DNA of 64,000 bases from Vibrio splendidus (GCF_002873455.1 NZ_MCUN01000054.1:372001-436000), one strand, 5' to 3'. Shown: positions 54,326-63,444, numbered from the stretch's first letter. Notes: generated by a model from the sequence alone, not told the origin. Numbers and translations are program-made.

Positions 54326-55056
54326 GAACAGTCAGTAAAACAGAACTGGGAACAACAACCTTAGATAGGCAGAATAATAGAATTGGCAGACCAACAACCT
54401 CAGCAGAAGCAGACGAACGCTGGGGCAGTTTGAAAAAAACGCCAATTAGGAACCGTTTATTAAGCCAGCAATATTTTTTGTGTGCGATGACTGAATTCAA
54501 TATCGATGAATTTAAGTCGAAAGCTGATAGCAAACACGGCTGTCATTTAGAGCATATAAAGCCTAGAAGTAAGTTCCCAGAGTTAACTTTTGAGTATGAA
54601 AACATTGTTATTTCGGTACTTGACGATTTAGACCAACGTAAATTTAAGCAAGACTTCTTTATAGGCGAGGAAGCCGAAGAAGATCTAAGCCACCAGTTGT
54701 GGTTTGGCGCAAAAGCTAAAGATGATGAGCTTGACGAAGCTTTATTCATTTCACCAACTGAACAAGATTGTCAACGCTACTTTGTGTACATCGAGCACAG
54801 CGGTGAAATCAAGCCTGCGAATGGTTTGGAAGGTGATGAGGTTAAACGAGCTGAATACACTATTAAGTTACTTAATCTCAATCACCCATACCTCAAGAAC
54901 CAACGCTACAAACGTATGAAAGAAGTGTTAGATGATATTGAAGAATTGGATGATTTAGATGAGCAAATCGATATAGTTCGAGCCGAAATTAGCGAACATA
55001 ATGGACAGATAGCTTCTTTTCCTTCGGCAGTTCAATCGTTAGTGTCAGGTACATAA
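54322..55056 (+). CDS. PtuB-like HNH protein (TIGR02646-type)
   Basis: A 244-residue protein with an HNH core: C74-H75-L-E77-H78-I-K-P, then FEYENIV with N94. That is the pattern of the TIGR02646/PtuB nuclease group paired with an ATPase. The zinc-finger half is degenerate: the first knuckle reads C54-A-M-T57 where a CxxC is usual, and the later Cys-Gly-His segment is absent. Residues 190-230 are acidic and helical. Overlaps the ATPase gene by four bases (ATGA) and hsdR by one (TAATG), so it is tightly coupled to both. Confidence 0.78.
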   Translation: MRTVSKTELGTTTLDRQNNRIGRPTTSAEADERWGSLKKTPIRNRLLSQQYFLCAMTEFNIDEFKSKADSKHGCHLEHIKPRSKFPELTFEYENIVISVLDDLDQRKFKQDFFIGEEAEEDLSHQLWFGAKAKDDELDEALFISPTEQDCQRYFVYIEHSGEIKPANGLEGDEVKRAEYTIKLLNLNHPYLKNQRYKRMKEVLDDIEELDDLDEQIDIVRAEISEHNGQIASFPSAVQSLVSGT

Positions 55057-58000
55057 TGTCTCACCCTTTACCAAACTTTAAAGAGGAGCAGAGCGCTAAG
55101 ATCCCAGCGCTTACGCTCCTTACCAATCTAAAATATACCTTTATTCCGCCTACAAAGTGCAATGAAATAAGAGGTAATCTCTCTACCGTTATTCTTTCTG
55201 ATGTTCTTCGTAAAGCCTTGCAAAAGAAGACATACTCTTTCCAAGGAGAGGAGCGAAAGCTCCAACCTGCGTCTATCGATAAAATCATCCAAGAGCTAAC
55301 GCCAGCGATGAATATTGGTTTAAGAGCAGCAAACGAAAAACTCTATAATGCTTTAACTTACGGCATTGGAATTACCGAATTTGTGGGGGGCAAGAAAGCA
55401 AGCCCAACCATTCAAATCATTGATTGGACAAACGCTAAAAACAACAGCTATCACTTTACTGAAGAGTTTGAAGTGACCAATGCGCATGGTACGGGCAAGC
55501 GTATCCCTGACATCGTTTGTTTTGTTAATGGATTCCCGTGGGTTGTGATTGAAGCGAAACGACCAGCTTCATCGCACTCAGGTAAACCTACTGTAGCGGA
55601 AGGTATTTCTCAGAATTTACGTAATCAGAAAAGTGATGAGATCCCACACCTGTTTGCCTATAGCCAATTACTGCTGTCTGTTAACGGTCATGATGGTCGT
55701 TATGGCACTTGTGGTACACCAGCTAAGTTTTGGGCGAAGTGGAAAGAAGAAGAGATTAAAGAATCTAAGTTTAATCAACTTAAAAATAAGAAACTAACTG
55801 AAAAACAGCTAGATCTAATTTTTGCTCATCGCCCAGAAAAAGCTAAGAGTGATTACCTTAATCTTATCGCTGTCGGTGATTTACAAGTTACCGATCAAGA
55901 TAGATTGCTTGCTTCTTTGCTACGTCATGACCGTCTGTTAGAGATGACTCGCCTGTATACATTGTTTGATAAAAAGGTAGGCAAGATAGTCGCTCGCTAC
56001 CAACAAGTGTTTGGTATTAAAGCTCTTATTGAGCGTGTTACATCATTTGATGACACTTTATTGGGTAAACGAAAAGGCGCTCGAAATGGAGGTGTTATCT
56101 GGCATACCACAGGGTCGGGTAAGTCGTTCACTATGGTCTTCTTATCGAAAGCCCTTATTTGGTTTAAGGAACTTGCTAAATGTCGAGTCGTGGTAGTAAC
56201 TGACCGTGTGGATTTAGAAGCTCAATTAGCAAGAACTTTCGCATCAGGCGGAGCACTATCAGAAAAAGACAAGAAAGCGGCGTTAGCGACTACGGGTAGT
56301 CACCTTGCTAAGCAAATAGGTAAGGGTAATGAGCGTATTATCTTTTCAATTGTCGATAAGTTCCGTACCGCAATAAAACAGCCAGACTGCTACAACGAAA
56401 GCGAAGATATCATTGTATTGGTTGATGAAGGACACCGTAGCCAGAATGGTGAGAACAATATCCGTATGCAGCAAATGTTGCCGAAAGCAGCGTATGTCGC
56501 ATTCACAGGAACTCCTCTGTTAAAAGGTGATAAAACCGAAGATAAGTTCGGCAAGATCATTCACTCTTATACAATGCAGCAAGCGGTTGAAGATAAGACG
56601 GTTACGCCTTTACTGTATGAGGAACGAGTTCCTGATCTAAGCACTAATGATAAAGCGATTGATGCTTGGTTTGACCGTATTACAGAAAAGCTCACGGAAG
56701 CGCAAAAATCCGATCTAAAGAAAAAGTTTTCTCAGAAAGGACAGGTTTATCAAACCGAAGGTCGATTGGAGCTTATTGCCCATGATATCTCAGACCACTT
56801 CCAAAACTTTAAGCGTCAGGGCTTAAAGGGGCAGTTAGCCTGCCGAAATAAGACGACAGCTATCAAGTATAAACAGTTCTTAGATAAAATTGGCAAAGTG
56901 ACATCAACAGTCGTTATGTCTCCACCTGATACCAGAGAAGCTCATAACACTATTGAAGACGAAGATATCGATATTGTTCAAAAGTGGTGGAAGGATAATG
57001 TTGGTAGTGAAGATGAAAAAAAATATACTGCTCGTATGGTGGACTGGTTTGCAGAGGATGATGGTCCCGACTTGATGATAGTGGTTGATAAACTGCTAAC
57101 AGGCTTTGATGAGCCAAAGAACACTGTTCTTTACATCGACCGTTCCCTAAAAGAGCATAATTTGATTCAAGCGATTGCTCGTGTGAACCGTCTCCATGAG
57201 AAGAAACAGTTCGGTTATTTGATTGATTATTTCGGTGTATTAACGGAACTGGATACAACCATAGATAACTACCAACAATTAGCTGAAAGAACCTTGGGTG
57301 GCTACGATATTGAAGATATCAAAGGTCTGTATCACAGCATGGATACAGAATATAAGAAGCTACCAGGGTTATATTCTGAGCTGTGGTCATTCTTTAGTGA
57401 GGTTAAGAATACAGGTGATCACCAAGCAATGATCAGTGTGTTCACTCCTCATATTGAATTGATCGATGGACAGCTAACCGACCTCAATTTGAAGAAGCGT
57501 CATGACTTCTATGATGCGCTATCAGCTTTTGCTAACTGTTTGAAAGTAGGGCTTCAGTCTGCCACTTATTTTGAAGATAAGAGTTTTGATACGATTGATC
57601 CTAAAACAGCACTAAATAGACGGGATCTATATAAGAAAACGCTGAAATCAATGTCTGAATTGAGAAAAGTAGTTCGTCAAGAAGCAGAAGAAACCATTGA
57701 TTACGATGAGTATTCAGACGGTATTCGCACCATGCTAGATAAGCATATTGGTGGGGTTGAAATTAAAGAGGCTGAAGGTGCTTACCTTGTTGGAAATATG
57801 GGTAAAGATGCAAACCCTGAGCAAATGACGGATCAGGAAGCCGCCAACAAAAAAGATGTAATTACGGGTCGAATCCGAAGAATGATTGATCAAGACCTTG
57901 AAGATGACCCTTATGCGAAAGAGTACTTTTCAAAGCTACTAAAGCAAGCCATCGAGCAAACGAAAGAGATGTTTGATGCTCCAGTAAAACAGTACCTATT

Positions 58001-58373
58001 GTTTGCTGACTTTGAACAACAAGTAAAAGAGCGTAGGGTAGATACGATGCCTAACGAGCTTTTCTCTGACTTAGATTCTAAGGCTAGACGCTTCGTACAG
58101 GCTTACTACGGTCTGTTTGAGTTAAAACTGGTTGATGGCGTGGCATTAGGTGAAAAAGAGCGATTTGACTATGCCGTGCAAATTGATGCGGTCGTAACCA
58201 AAGCTGTCGCTGAGTTTTCAATTAACCCTAGTGAAATCGAAAACCAAATCCGTAAGTCGTTACTACCTGTTTTGTTTAAAGCCATTGGAATGAACAATGC
58301 CAAAACGATCATTGAAGAAATCATCAAGATTACTCGTTTAGGTATCAATGGTTATGGTATGGCAGAATATTAA
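55056..58373 (+). CDS. hsdR: Type I restriction enzyme motor and nuclease subunit
   Basis: Translocates DNA and cuts at unmodified targets. The PD-(D/E)xK nuclease is N-terminal: RIPDIVCF (Asp about 152) and VVIEAKRPA (about 165-172). The motor has Walker A HTTGSGKSF (about 352-360) and a DEGH box VDEGHRSQ (about 456-463); AIARVNRLHEKK is the last helicase motif. The C-terminal helical domain runs to residue 1105. All motifs look intact. It is translationally coupled to the preceding HNH gene by a TAATG overlap. Confidence 0.95.
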   Translation: MSHPLPNFKEEQSAKIPALTLLTNLKYTFIPPTKCNEIRGNLSTVILSDVLRKALQKKTYSFQGEERKLQPASIDKIIQELTPAMNIGLRAANEKLYNALTYGIGITEFVGGKKASPTIQIIDWTNAKNNSYHFTEEFEVTNAHGTGKRIPDIVCFVNGFPWVVIEAKRPASSHSGKPTVAEGISQNLRNQKSDEIPHLFAYSQLLLSVNGHDGRYGTCGTPAKFWAKWKEEEIKESKFNQLKNKKLTEKQLDLIFAHRPEKAKSDYLNLIAVGDLQVTDQDRLLASLLRHDRLLEMTRLYTLFDKKVGKIVARYQQVFGIKALIERVTSFDDTLLGKRKGARNGGVIWHTTGSGKSFTMVFLSKALIWFKELAKCRVVVVTDRVDLEAQLARTFASGGALSEKDKKAALATTGSHLAKQIGKGNERIIFSIVDKFRTAIKQPDCYNESEDIIVLVDEGHRSQNGENNIRMQQMLPKAAYVAFTGTPLLKGDKTEDKFGKIIHSYTMQQAVEDKTVTPLLYEERVPDLSTNDKAIDAWFDRITEKLTEAQKSDLKKKFSQKGQVYQTEGRLELIAHDISDHFQNFKRQGLKGQLACRNKTTAIKYKQFLDKIGKVTSTVVMSPPDTREAHNTIEDEDIDIVQKWWKDNVGSEDEKKYTARMVDWFAEDDGPDLMIVVDKLLTGFDEPKNTVLYIDRSLKEHNLIQAIARVNRLHEKKQFGYLIDYFGVLTELDTTIDNYQQLAERTLGGYDIEDIKGLYHSMDTEYKKLPGLYSELWSFFSEVKNTGDHQAMISVFTPHIELIDGQLTDLNLKKRHDFYDALSAFANCLKVGLQSATYFEDKSFDTIDPKTALNRRDLYKKTLKSMSELRKVVRQEAEETIDYDEYSDGIRTMLDKHIGGVEIKEAEGAYLVGNMGKDANPEQMTDQEAANKKDVITGRIRRMIDQDLEDDPYAKEYFSKLLKQAIEQTKEMFDAPVKQYLLFADFEQQVKERRVDTMPNELFSDLDSKARRFVQAYYGLFELKLVDGVALGEKERFDYAVQIDAVVTKAVAEFSINPSEIENQIRKSLLPVLFKAIGMNNAKTIIEEIIKITRLGINGYGMAEY

Positions 58374-58375
58374 CT

Positions 58376-59167
58376 GTGACTTCTATTTCATCAAAAGAGC
58401 GAAACAAAGAAGAATATAGCTTTGTGTATGGTGATGAGGCTGTTGATTACGAGGTTGTTCGTAGAGTTTTAGTACCGAATAAAGTGACACCCCAACAGAA
58501 ACGTAAGATTACGATCAGTGTTGAACCAAGTTGTGAAATCATCGTGTATGCTCCAGAGGATGCCGAAAGGAGTGAGCTTCATGATGCAGTTATGAAGAGA
58601 GCGAATTGGATTTACCAAAACCTTAAAGAGTTTCGCACTCATCAAGAATATGTTCAGAAGAAGCAGTATATCAGTGGTGAGATGCTGTTTTATTTGGGTA
58701 AACGCTATGTCCTGAAGGTTGTCGAAGATCGTGACGGTATTGCTTCTGCAAAAATGGTGGGGGGCAAGCTACAGGTTACGCTCGCAAGGTTTAATGACGA
58801 TAAGACTGCAATGGTCAAAGCACTCGTTCGGAACTGGTATATGGTGCGAGCAGAGCGAATCTTCCATCAACGCCTAGCTGAATTACTTCCTAAAACTACA
58901 TGGGTGGATGGTATCCCAAGCTTTCGAGTCATGCCAATGCAGAAGCAGTGGGGGAGTTGTTCAGCGAAAGGAAATCTGATGCTAAACCCCCACCTTATAA
59001 AAGCGCCACGGGACTGCATCGACTACGTGATTCTCCATGAACTGTGTCATATTGCAGAACATAACCATAGCGAGCGATTCTGGCGATTGCTTACCAGTGT
59101 CATGCCTAACTGGAAAGAAGTTAAGTCTCAGCTTGATGGAATGGCAGAATTGTATTTAAGCGATTAA
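58376..59167 (+). CDS. SprT/YgjP-like zinc metallopeptidase (DUF45)
   Basis: A 263-residue predicted metallopeptidase. The zinc motif HELCHIAEHNHSE gives H221, E222 and H225, with a third ligand likely at H229 or H231. WGSCSAKGNLMLNP is the family signature before it. Genes of this kind often close type I restriction operons; the role there is unknown. Start GTG 58376 is two bases after the hsdR stop, so it is the last gene of the operon. Confidence 0.88.
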   Translation: MTSISSKERNKEEYSFVYGDEAVDYEVVRRVLVPNKVTPQQKRKITISVEPSCEIIVYAPEDAERSELHDAVMKRANWIYQNLKEFRTHQEYVQKKQYISGEMLFYLGKRYVLKVVEDRDGIASAKMVGGKLQVTLARFNDDKTAMVKALVRNWYMVRAERIFHQRLAELLPKTTWVDGIPSFRVMPMQKQWGSCSAKGNLMLNPHLIKAPRDCIDYVILHELCHIAEHNHSERFWRLLTSVMPNWKEVKSQLDGMAELYLSD

Positions 59168-59181
59168 TTTAAATAGAGAAT

Positions 59182-59203
59182 CCACACTGCGAATGCAGTG
59201 TGG
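59182..59203 (+). other. Hairpin after the defence operon
   Basis: CCACACTGC-GAAT-GCAGTGTGG, perfect 9-bp stem, no T-run. Confidence 0.55.
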
Positions 59204-59271
59204 TAATCGTAAAATGCATAAGAACAGTGTTCCTACTCGATTTAACTCAACGCTTGAGCTTTAAGCATAAA

Positions 59272-59299
59272 ACCAAAATCCCACTGGTGGGATTTTGGT
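59272..59299. terminator. Terminator between the defence operon and the XRE gene
   Basis: A perfect 13-bp stem ACCAAAATCCCAC / GTGGGATTTTGGT with a TG loop, T-rich after it; lies between convergent genes. Confidence 0.7.
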
Positions 59300-59360
59300 A
59301 AGTTTCTATTAATCGTTGACGTATCACGTTCATTAATTGGTTTAAAAATCTTTATACAAT

Positions 59361-59573
59361 CTACTCTGCTTTATCTAAAAGGTCTTTGCGATCAGCAGGT
59401 AAAAGATCGGTAATATCACACTCTAATCCCCGAGCGAGTTGATACAGTTTTTCGACTGTAATTCTTACACCTTCTCTCTCAACTTTTCCAAGATAGCCTC
59501 GACTAAAACCTGCTTTGATACTGGCTTCAGAGTTTAACGTAAAATTGCTATTGACAAGCTTTATGGTCCGCAC
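59361..59573 (-). CDS. XRE family helix-turn-helix regulator
   Basis: A 70-residue Cro/CI-type DNA-binding protein. The recognition region is NSEASIKAGFSRGYLGKVE and the rest is VEKLYQLARGLECDITDLL. The start is uncertain: GTG 59573 fits the domain boundary, while ATG 59594 and upstream add hydrophobic residues that do not belong to this fold. No clear Shine-Dalgarno is seen for either. Divergent from the P63C gene, with an inverted repeat between them. Confidence 0.7.
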   Translation of the reverse strand: MRTIKLVNSNFTLNSEASIKAGFSRGYLGKVEREGVRITVEKLYQLARGLECDITDLLPADRKDLLDKAE

Positions 59574-59597
59574 AATAATAAAAACAAGGACCATAAA
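59560..59597. promoter_or_regulatory. Inverted-repeat operator between XRE and P63C genes
   Basis: TTTATGGTCC and GGACCATAAA are perfect 10-bp inverted arms 18 bp apart. This is the likely binding site of the divergent XRE regulator. Confidence 0.55.
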
Positions 59598-59655
59598 GGT
59601 CAAAGAAAACAAAAGCAGGGTGACCAGCCTGTGTTGCGCTCACTAAGGAGAAAGC

Positions 59656-60564
59656 ATGAGCAATAAACTAATAACAAACACTGAGTTTTCAGATGCTCCA
59701 ACACTTTTAAATGACGGCATTTTACCTTTATTGGACGTAAAGCTTGGTGTGGCAGTGCTCGATAACCATAAACGTATCATTACTCAAACAGCCCTGTTTG
59801 ATGCTTTTGCCAGACCTCGAAAAGGGGAAAAAAGACTAGAGGGTCTACCCTCAATCGTTGGTGCCAAAAACCTATTGCCATTTATTTCTGAAGAATTAAG
59901 GGAAGTTGCGCAACCTGTTAGCTATGTTGCTGACGGTAAACTGAAAGTGGGGTATGACGCGACATTAATTCCAGAAGTCTGTGAAGTCTATATAAAAGCA
60001 CAAGAATCAGGTGTACTAGGAGATAAACAAGAGCATATAGCAACGCGATGTAAGCTTTTAGTGCGCGCATTAGCAAAAATAGGCATTGTCGCACTCATTG
60101 ATGAAGTTACAGAATTTCAGCTTATTAGAGAACATAATGAGCTTACTCGCTTACTTTCGGCTTATATCTCTAAGGACCTCATGAAATGGACCGAACGATT
60201 TCCACGCAAGTTCTATACTGAGTTATTTCGACTATATGACTGGGAATTCAAATATCAAGAGGGCAGTTTACGTATCGCCAACCCACCATATGTTGGCAAA
60301 TTTACTAAGCAATATGTCTATGATTATATGCCACCAGAAGTAATGGAAGATATCAAAAAAGACAACCCTAAGAACAACAAAGGTGGACATAATAATCGAT
60401 TCTATTGGTACTTAACTCAAGATATTGGATTACCTCACTTAGATCAGCATATTACAAAGCTAATAACGGTAATGGAGCTTTCTGCAAACAAAGATGACTT
60501 CAAACCTAAGTTTAATCAAATTTTTGGCGAAAAACCTAAACGACTAGGCGTTAAAAAAAACTAG
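59656..60564 (+). CDS. P63C domain protein
   Basis: A 302-residue protein. The C-terminal part (about 180-290) matches the P63C domain found in phages and mobile elements: FPRKFYTELFRLYDWEF, then RIANPPYVGKFTKQYVYD and TQDIGLPHLDQHI. Function unknown. AAGGAGAAAGC gives a strong ribosome site before ATG 59656. Monocistronic, with its own terminator. Confidence 0.85.
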   Translation: MSNKLITNTEFSDAPTLLNDGILPLLDVKLGVAVLDNHKRIITQTALFDAFARPRKGEKRLEGLPSIVGAKNLLPFISEELREVAQPVSYVADGKLKVGYDATLIPEVCEVYIKAQESGVLGDKQEHIATRCKLLVRALAKIGIVALIDEVTEFQLIREHNELTRLLSAYISKDLMKWTERFPRKFYTELFRLYDWEFKYQEGSLRIANPPYVGKFTKQYVYDYMPPEVMEDIKKDNPKNNKGGHNNRFYWYLTQDIGLPHLDQHITKLITVMELSANKDDFKPKFNQIFGEKPKRLGVKKN

Positions 60565-60587
60565 CAGAATAGTCAGTAATCTCTAAT

Positions 60588-60617
60588 AAGAGGGTGTCTT
60601 ATTAAGACACCCTCTTT
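60588..60617 (+). terminator. Terminator after the P63C gene
   Basis: A perfect 13-bp stem AAGAGGGTGTCTT / AAGACACCCTCTT with an ATT loop. Confidence 0.75.
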
Positions 60618-60811
60618 AACATTAGTGTTAGCCCATAAGGATTTACTTCAAGAACTTCCCACGCATACTTTGTATCTTAACGAAGAAATATCGAAACTTG
60701 AAAGTCAGATCTCGATATTGGAGTACAAAGCCATTATCGTAGCGAAACTAATTACCAACGAACTAAATGGCAAGAATTGAGATATTTAGGGCGTATGACA
60801 GGAGGGGTAAA

Positions 60812-61072
60812 ATGGAAAAAGAGCTAATCAAAATCGGAAATTCAACAGGCTTAACGATTCCTGACGAATGGCTGGCTGAAATGAATTTAAGTCTTGGTTC
60901 TAAAGTTTCGTTAGTCCGCGAGCGTGGCGGAATTGTCGTTAAACCATTAACAGAAAAGCCAGAATTCAATACCAAAGAGCTTATGGCTAACACTGATTTC
61001 GAAGCACAGCGTCAAGATCCACAGCTTCAGATTTGGGGTAATAAGCGAAAGAAAGGTCGCGAGAATACATAA
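60812..61072 (+). CDS. AbrB/MazE-like antitoxin, apparently orphan
   Basis: An 86-residue protein with an N-terminal SpoVT-AbrB swapped-hairpin domain: MEKELIKIGNSTGLTIPDEW, then VSLVRERGGIVVKPL. AGGAGGGG precedes ATG 60812, which I prefer to a longer frame from 60767. The C-terminal tail is basic. No toxin-like gene follows; the next gene is convergent. It may act as a regulator or as a remnant antitoxin. Confidence 0.8.
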   Translation: MEKELIKIGNSTGLTIPDEWLAEMNLSLGSKVSLVRERGGIVVKPLTEKPEFNTKELMANTDFEAQRQDPQLQIWGNKRKKGRENT

Positions 61073-61125
61073 AATTTCAGCTTTATCAGCGACCAATTGA
61101 ATTGCGTGTGCAAATAGGGAAGAAA

Positions 61126-61150
61126 AATCAGCTCAAGCATGGAGCTGATT
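61126..61150 (-). terminator. Terminator for the KfrA-like gene
   Basis: AATCAGCTC / GAGCTGATT, 9-bp stem, followed on the minus strand by TTTTTCTT. Confidence 0.65.
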
Positions 61151-61177
61151 GATCGTAGTTAAATGAAGTGACTTTCA

Positions 61178-61957
61178 TCAGTTCAAAGTATTATTGCTCA
61201 ATACTTCATTACGCTCAGCTAAACGACCTTCAAGTTTAGCTTTTTCAATTAGTGTTTGCTGCAAGATGTCACTGCATTGAGTTAGCTCAGTACGTAGTAG
61301 GTCATTTTCTGCTAGTAGCCTGTCCTTTTCTACTGCTAGCACAGCATTAGTACGTTGATATTCAAAGGAAGCGTCTGAGCTAACCTGCAATTCTTGCACT
61401 AGATTTTTTAGCCTTTGTACCTCATCACAAAGATTGCTTTTTTCTTCTGTGAGTTCTGAGAGTTGATCTGGTAAAGGTTCAAGCTCTGCTAGCTTGTCTT
61501 GAAGATCTTCTATCGTTTCGCTGGACTGAATTACCTGCTGTCGTTTTAGCTCAGCTTGGTGTTCCGCAACTTTAACCCGAGTCTCGACAACCTGAGATAT
61601 ATCTTGCTCTACAGCTTGCCATAAGGCATTTAAATCAAGTTTAATGGCTGATTCAATAGGAGCAGAAAACCATTCGGGGATTTCGCTATAGCTTCTTGTT
61701 ACTCTTGATTGCATTGTATCTAGCACACTAAATACGATCTGAACTTTTGTATACTTTCCTCCAACTGCATCTTGGAGCTGAGTTGGGTTTTTAAATGGCT
61801 TTCCAGCCGCTCTTGCTTCTTCAAATGCGTTTAGGTAGATGTCAAAACTCGTCCCTTTTTCTGGGTCTTTTCTTGCGTTGAGCATTTCTTGTACGTATTT
61901 TTGTTTTACTGACTCACGTACCTGTGAGTCAGTAAGTTCGTTAGTGTGTACGTTCAT
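61178..61957 (-). CDS. KfrA-like DNA-binding coiled-coil protein
   Basis: A 259-residue protein. The N-terminal part (about 40-85; AAGKPFKNPTQLQDAVGGKYTK) resembles the KfrA N-terminal DNA-binding domain. From about 115 to 255 it is a long coiled coil, rich in Glu, Gln, Leu and Lys. KfrA proteins bind DNA and help plasmid partitioning. The similarity is one of architecture, so the label is tentative. Starts 11 bases after the AlpA-like gene stop and may be co-transcribed with it. Confidence 0.5.
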   Translation of the reverse strand: MNVHTNELTDSQVRESVKQKYVQEMLNARKDPEKGTSFDIYLNAFEEARAAGKPFKNPTQLQDAVGGKYTKVQIVFSVLDTMQSRVTRSYSEIPEWFSAPIESAIKLDLNALWQAVEQDISQVVETRVKVAEHQAELKRQQVIQSSETIEDLQDKLAELEPLPDQLSELTEEKSNLCDEVQRLKNLVQELQVSSDASFEYQRTNAVLAVEKDRLLAENDLLRTELTQCSDILQQTLIEKAKLEGRLAERNEVLSNNTLN

Positions 61958-61968
61958 TTACTTATTCC

Positions 61969-62160
61969 TCAGTACGCCAGTTCTGTTGTTTGTTCATCTA
62001 ACCACGCTTCGATAGTTTCACGTTTCCACCCAACAATTCGGGGGCTTAGAGCTGTAGCAGGTGGTAATCGACCTTCCTTCCTCCAACGCCAAATCGTTAC
62101 CTTTGTTACACCAAGTTGATTTGCTAACTCATTTATTCTTATAAATTTTCTATCAATCAT
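61969..62160 (-). CDS. AlpA-like helix-turn-helix regulator
   Basis: A 63-residue MerR-type winged helix: FIRINELANQLGVTKVTIWRW then EGRLPPAT and IVGWKRETIEAWLDE. AlpA-like proteins act as transcription factors or excision factors of integrated elements. I start at ATG 62160, which agrees with the family. Its promoter region is shared with the divergent gene at 62263. Confidence 0.85.
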   Translation of the reverse strand: MIDRKFIRINELANQLGVTKVTIWRWRKEGRLPPATALSPRIVGWKRETIEAWLDEQTTELAY

Positions 62161-62262
62161 TTTATTATTCTCGTTTTTAGATTGTTCGTTTGTCTTGGTG
62201 TAATCATATGTAATATGCTGATGGGCTTGTAGAGTGACAAAAAGACACAATGGGTGACACAC

Positions 62263-63444
62263 ATGGATGATCTAGCAGCAGCAAAGCTCAATAAACAGCT
62301 ACGGAGAAACCTAGATCAGTTAGAAGATCTGGCAAGATCGGAAGGAAAGAGGCTTACTCAAAAGACGAGTAAAGGAGGGGTCTCAGTATTAGACGCTTTT
62401 GATGTCCCCATAGAAGAGCAAGTAGCAGTAGTGTTAGCCCAAAACATACCTTTCTTAGTTTCTTTTGTTGGAAAGCGTCCCCGAACGGTTCAGGACTTTA
62501 TCCGTTACAGTGGTGGCTTGAGTTCCTGTATTGAAAGGTTGATCGATTACCGTACGTATGATCCAAAAAATAAAAAGCCAGGTTTGAAAAAACAAGATCC
62601 AGCAATTATTGATTATATAGATGTGTTGGAACAAATGTTTGTGAAAGCAAAAGGAAAGACACCGCAAAAGCCTTCTTCAGATAAGACGAGTAAAGACTAT
62701 ATAGTACTGGCATTACCTTTCTGTGCTTTGTGTTTTAGGCGGGTAAATCAGTCCCCTTACTATTGCAAAGAACACCACTCATCACGAAATGCCAATATTT
62801 ACAAGCAAGCAACTCGAAGGCTAATGTCGGCAGTGTATAGACATTCAAATGATCTAAATGAGCAAACTAAATTAGAGAGATATAAGAACGGTGAGCAAAA
62901 GCTAGAAGCGAAAACACTCTATAGGTGGTTAGATTTGTTTGCTGCGTCACCAACGTTAGCAATTAGGGATCTAAGCAAATTGGATCAGGATGCTGATAAT
63001 TGGCAAGCTTTTGTACAGTGTATTCTCGATTTTGCTTCGAAGCATTATCCGCATACTTTTACGAAATTACCTAAAGGTGTTGGTGCAGTTAGCTTTGATG
63101 ATTGGATCATCAATGTCGCAGAAAAGCTAGGTGGACAGATTGAAGCGAATATGTGGAAATATAAAGATTCTGATAAATGGCTAGTGAAATCAAATTTAAT
63201 GCAAAAGTCATTGACGCTATTGAATTGTTTAAGCCGATACGAGTCGATGTGTGTAGTTGAAAATTTTGAAGTGAAAACAGGATCTAAAGCGGGAAGCCAG
63301 ATTGATGTTGCTAAGCATGCTATTGCAAATAAATTACTTAAAGAAAAAGAGACAAATGATTCAATAACGTATTCATTTATAGCTAAAAAGTCAGGGCTGT
63401 CTAGAACGACTATAAATAATATAGCTAAAAATATGAAAGTTTAA
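62263..63444 (+). CDS. Unknown protein with Cys/His motif and C-terminal helix-turn-helix
   Basis: A 393-residue protein I do not recognise. It has a zinc-knuckle-like motif CALC-x11-CKEHH at about residues 155-175. The C-terminal 40 residues (YSFIAKKSGLSRTTINNIAKNM) look like a helix-turn-helix. Charge is mixed; no membrane segment. It is divergent from the AlpA-like gene, so it is probably part of element control or replication. GGGTGA precedes ATG 62263; GTG 62254 is an alternative. Confidence 0.7.
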   Translation: MDDLAAAKLNKQLRRNLDQLEDLARSEGKRLTQKTSKGGVSVLDAFDVPIEEQVAVVLAQNIPFLVSFVGKRPRTVQDFIRYSGGLSSCIERLIDYRTYDPKNKKPGLKKQDPAIIDYIDVLEQMFVKAKGKTPQKPSSDKTSKDYIVLALPFCALCFRRVNQSPYYCKEHHSSRNANIYKQATRRLMSAVYRHSNDLNEQTKLERYKNGEQKLEAKTLYRWLDLFAASPTLAIRDLSKLDQDADNWQAFVQCILDFASKHYPHTFTKLPKGVGAVSFDDWIINVAEKLGGQIEANMWKYKDSDKWLVKSNLMQKSLTLLNCLSRYESMCVVENFEVKTGSKAGSQIDVAKHAIANKLLKEKETNDSITYSFIAKKSGLSRTTINNIAKNMKV

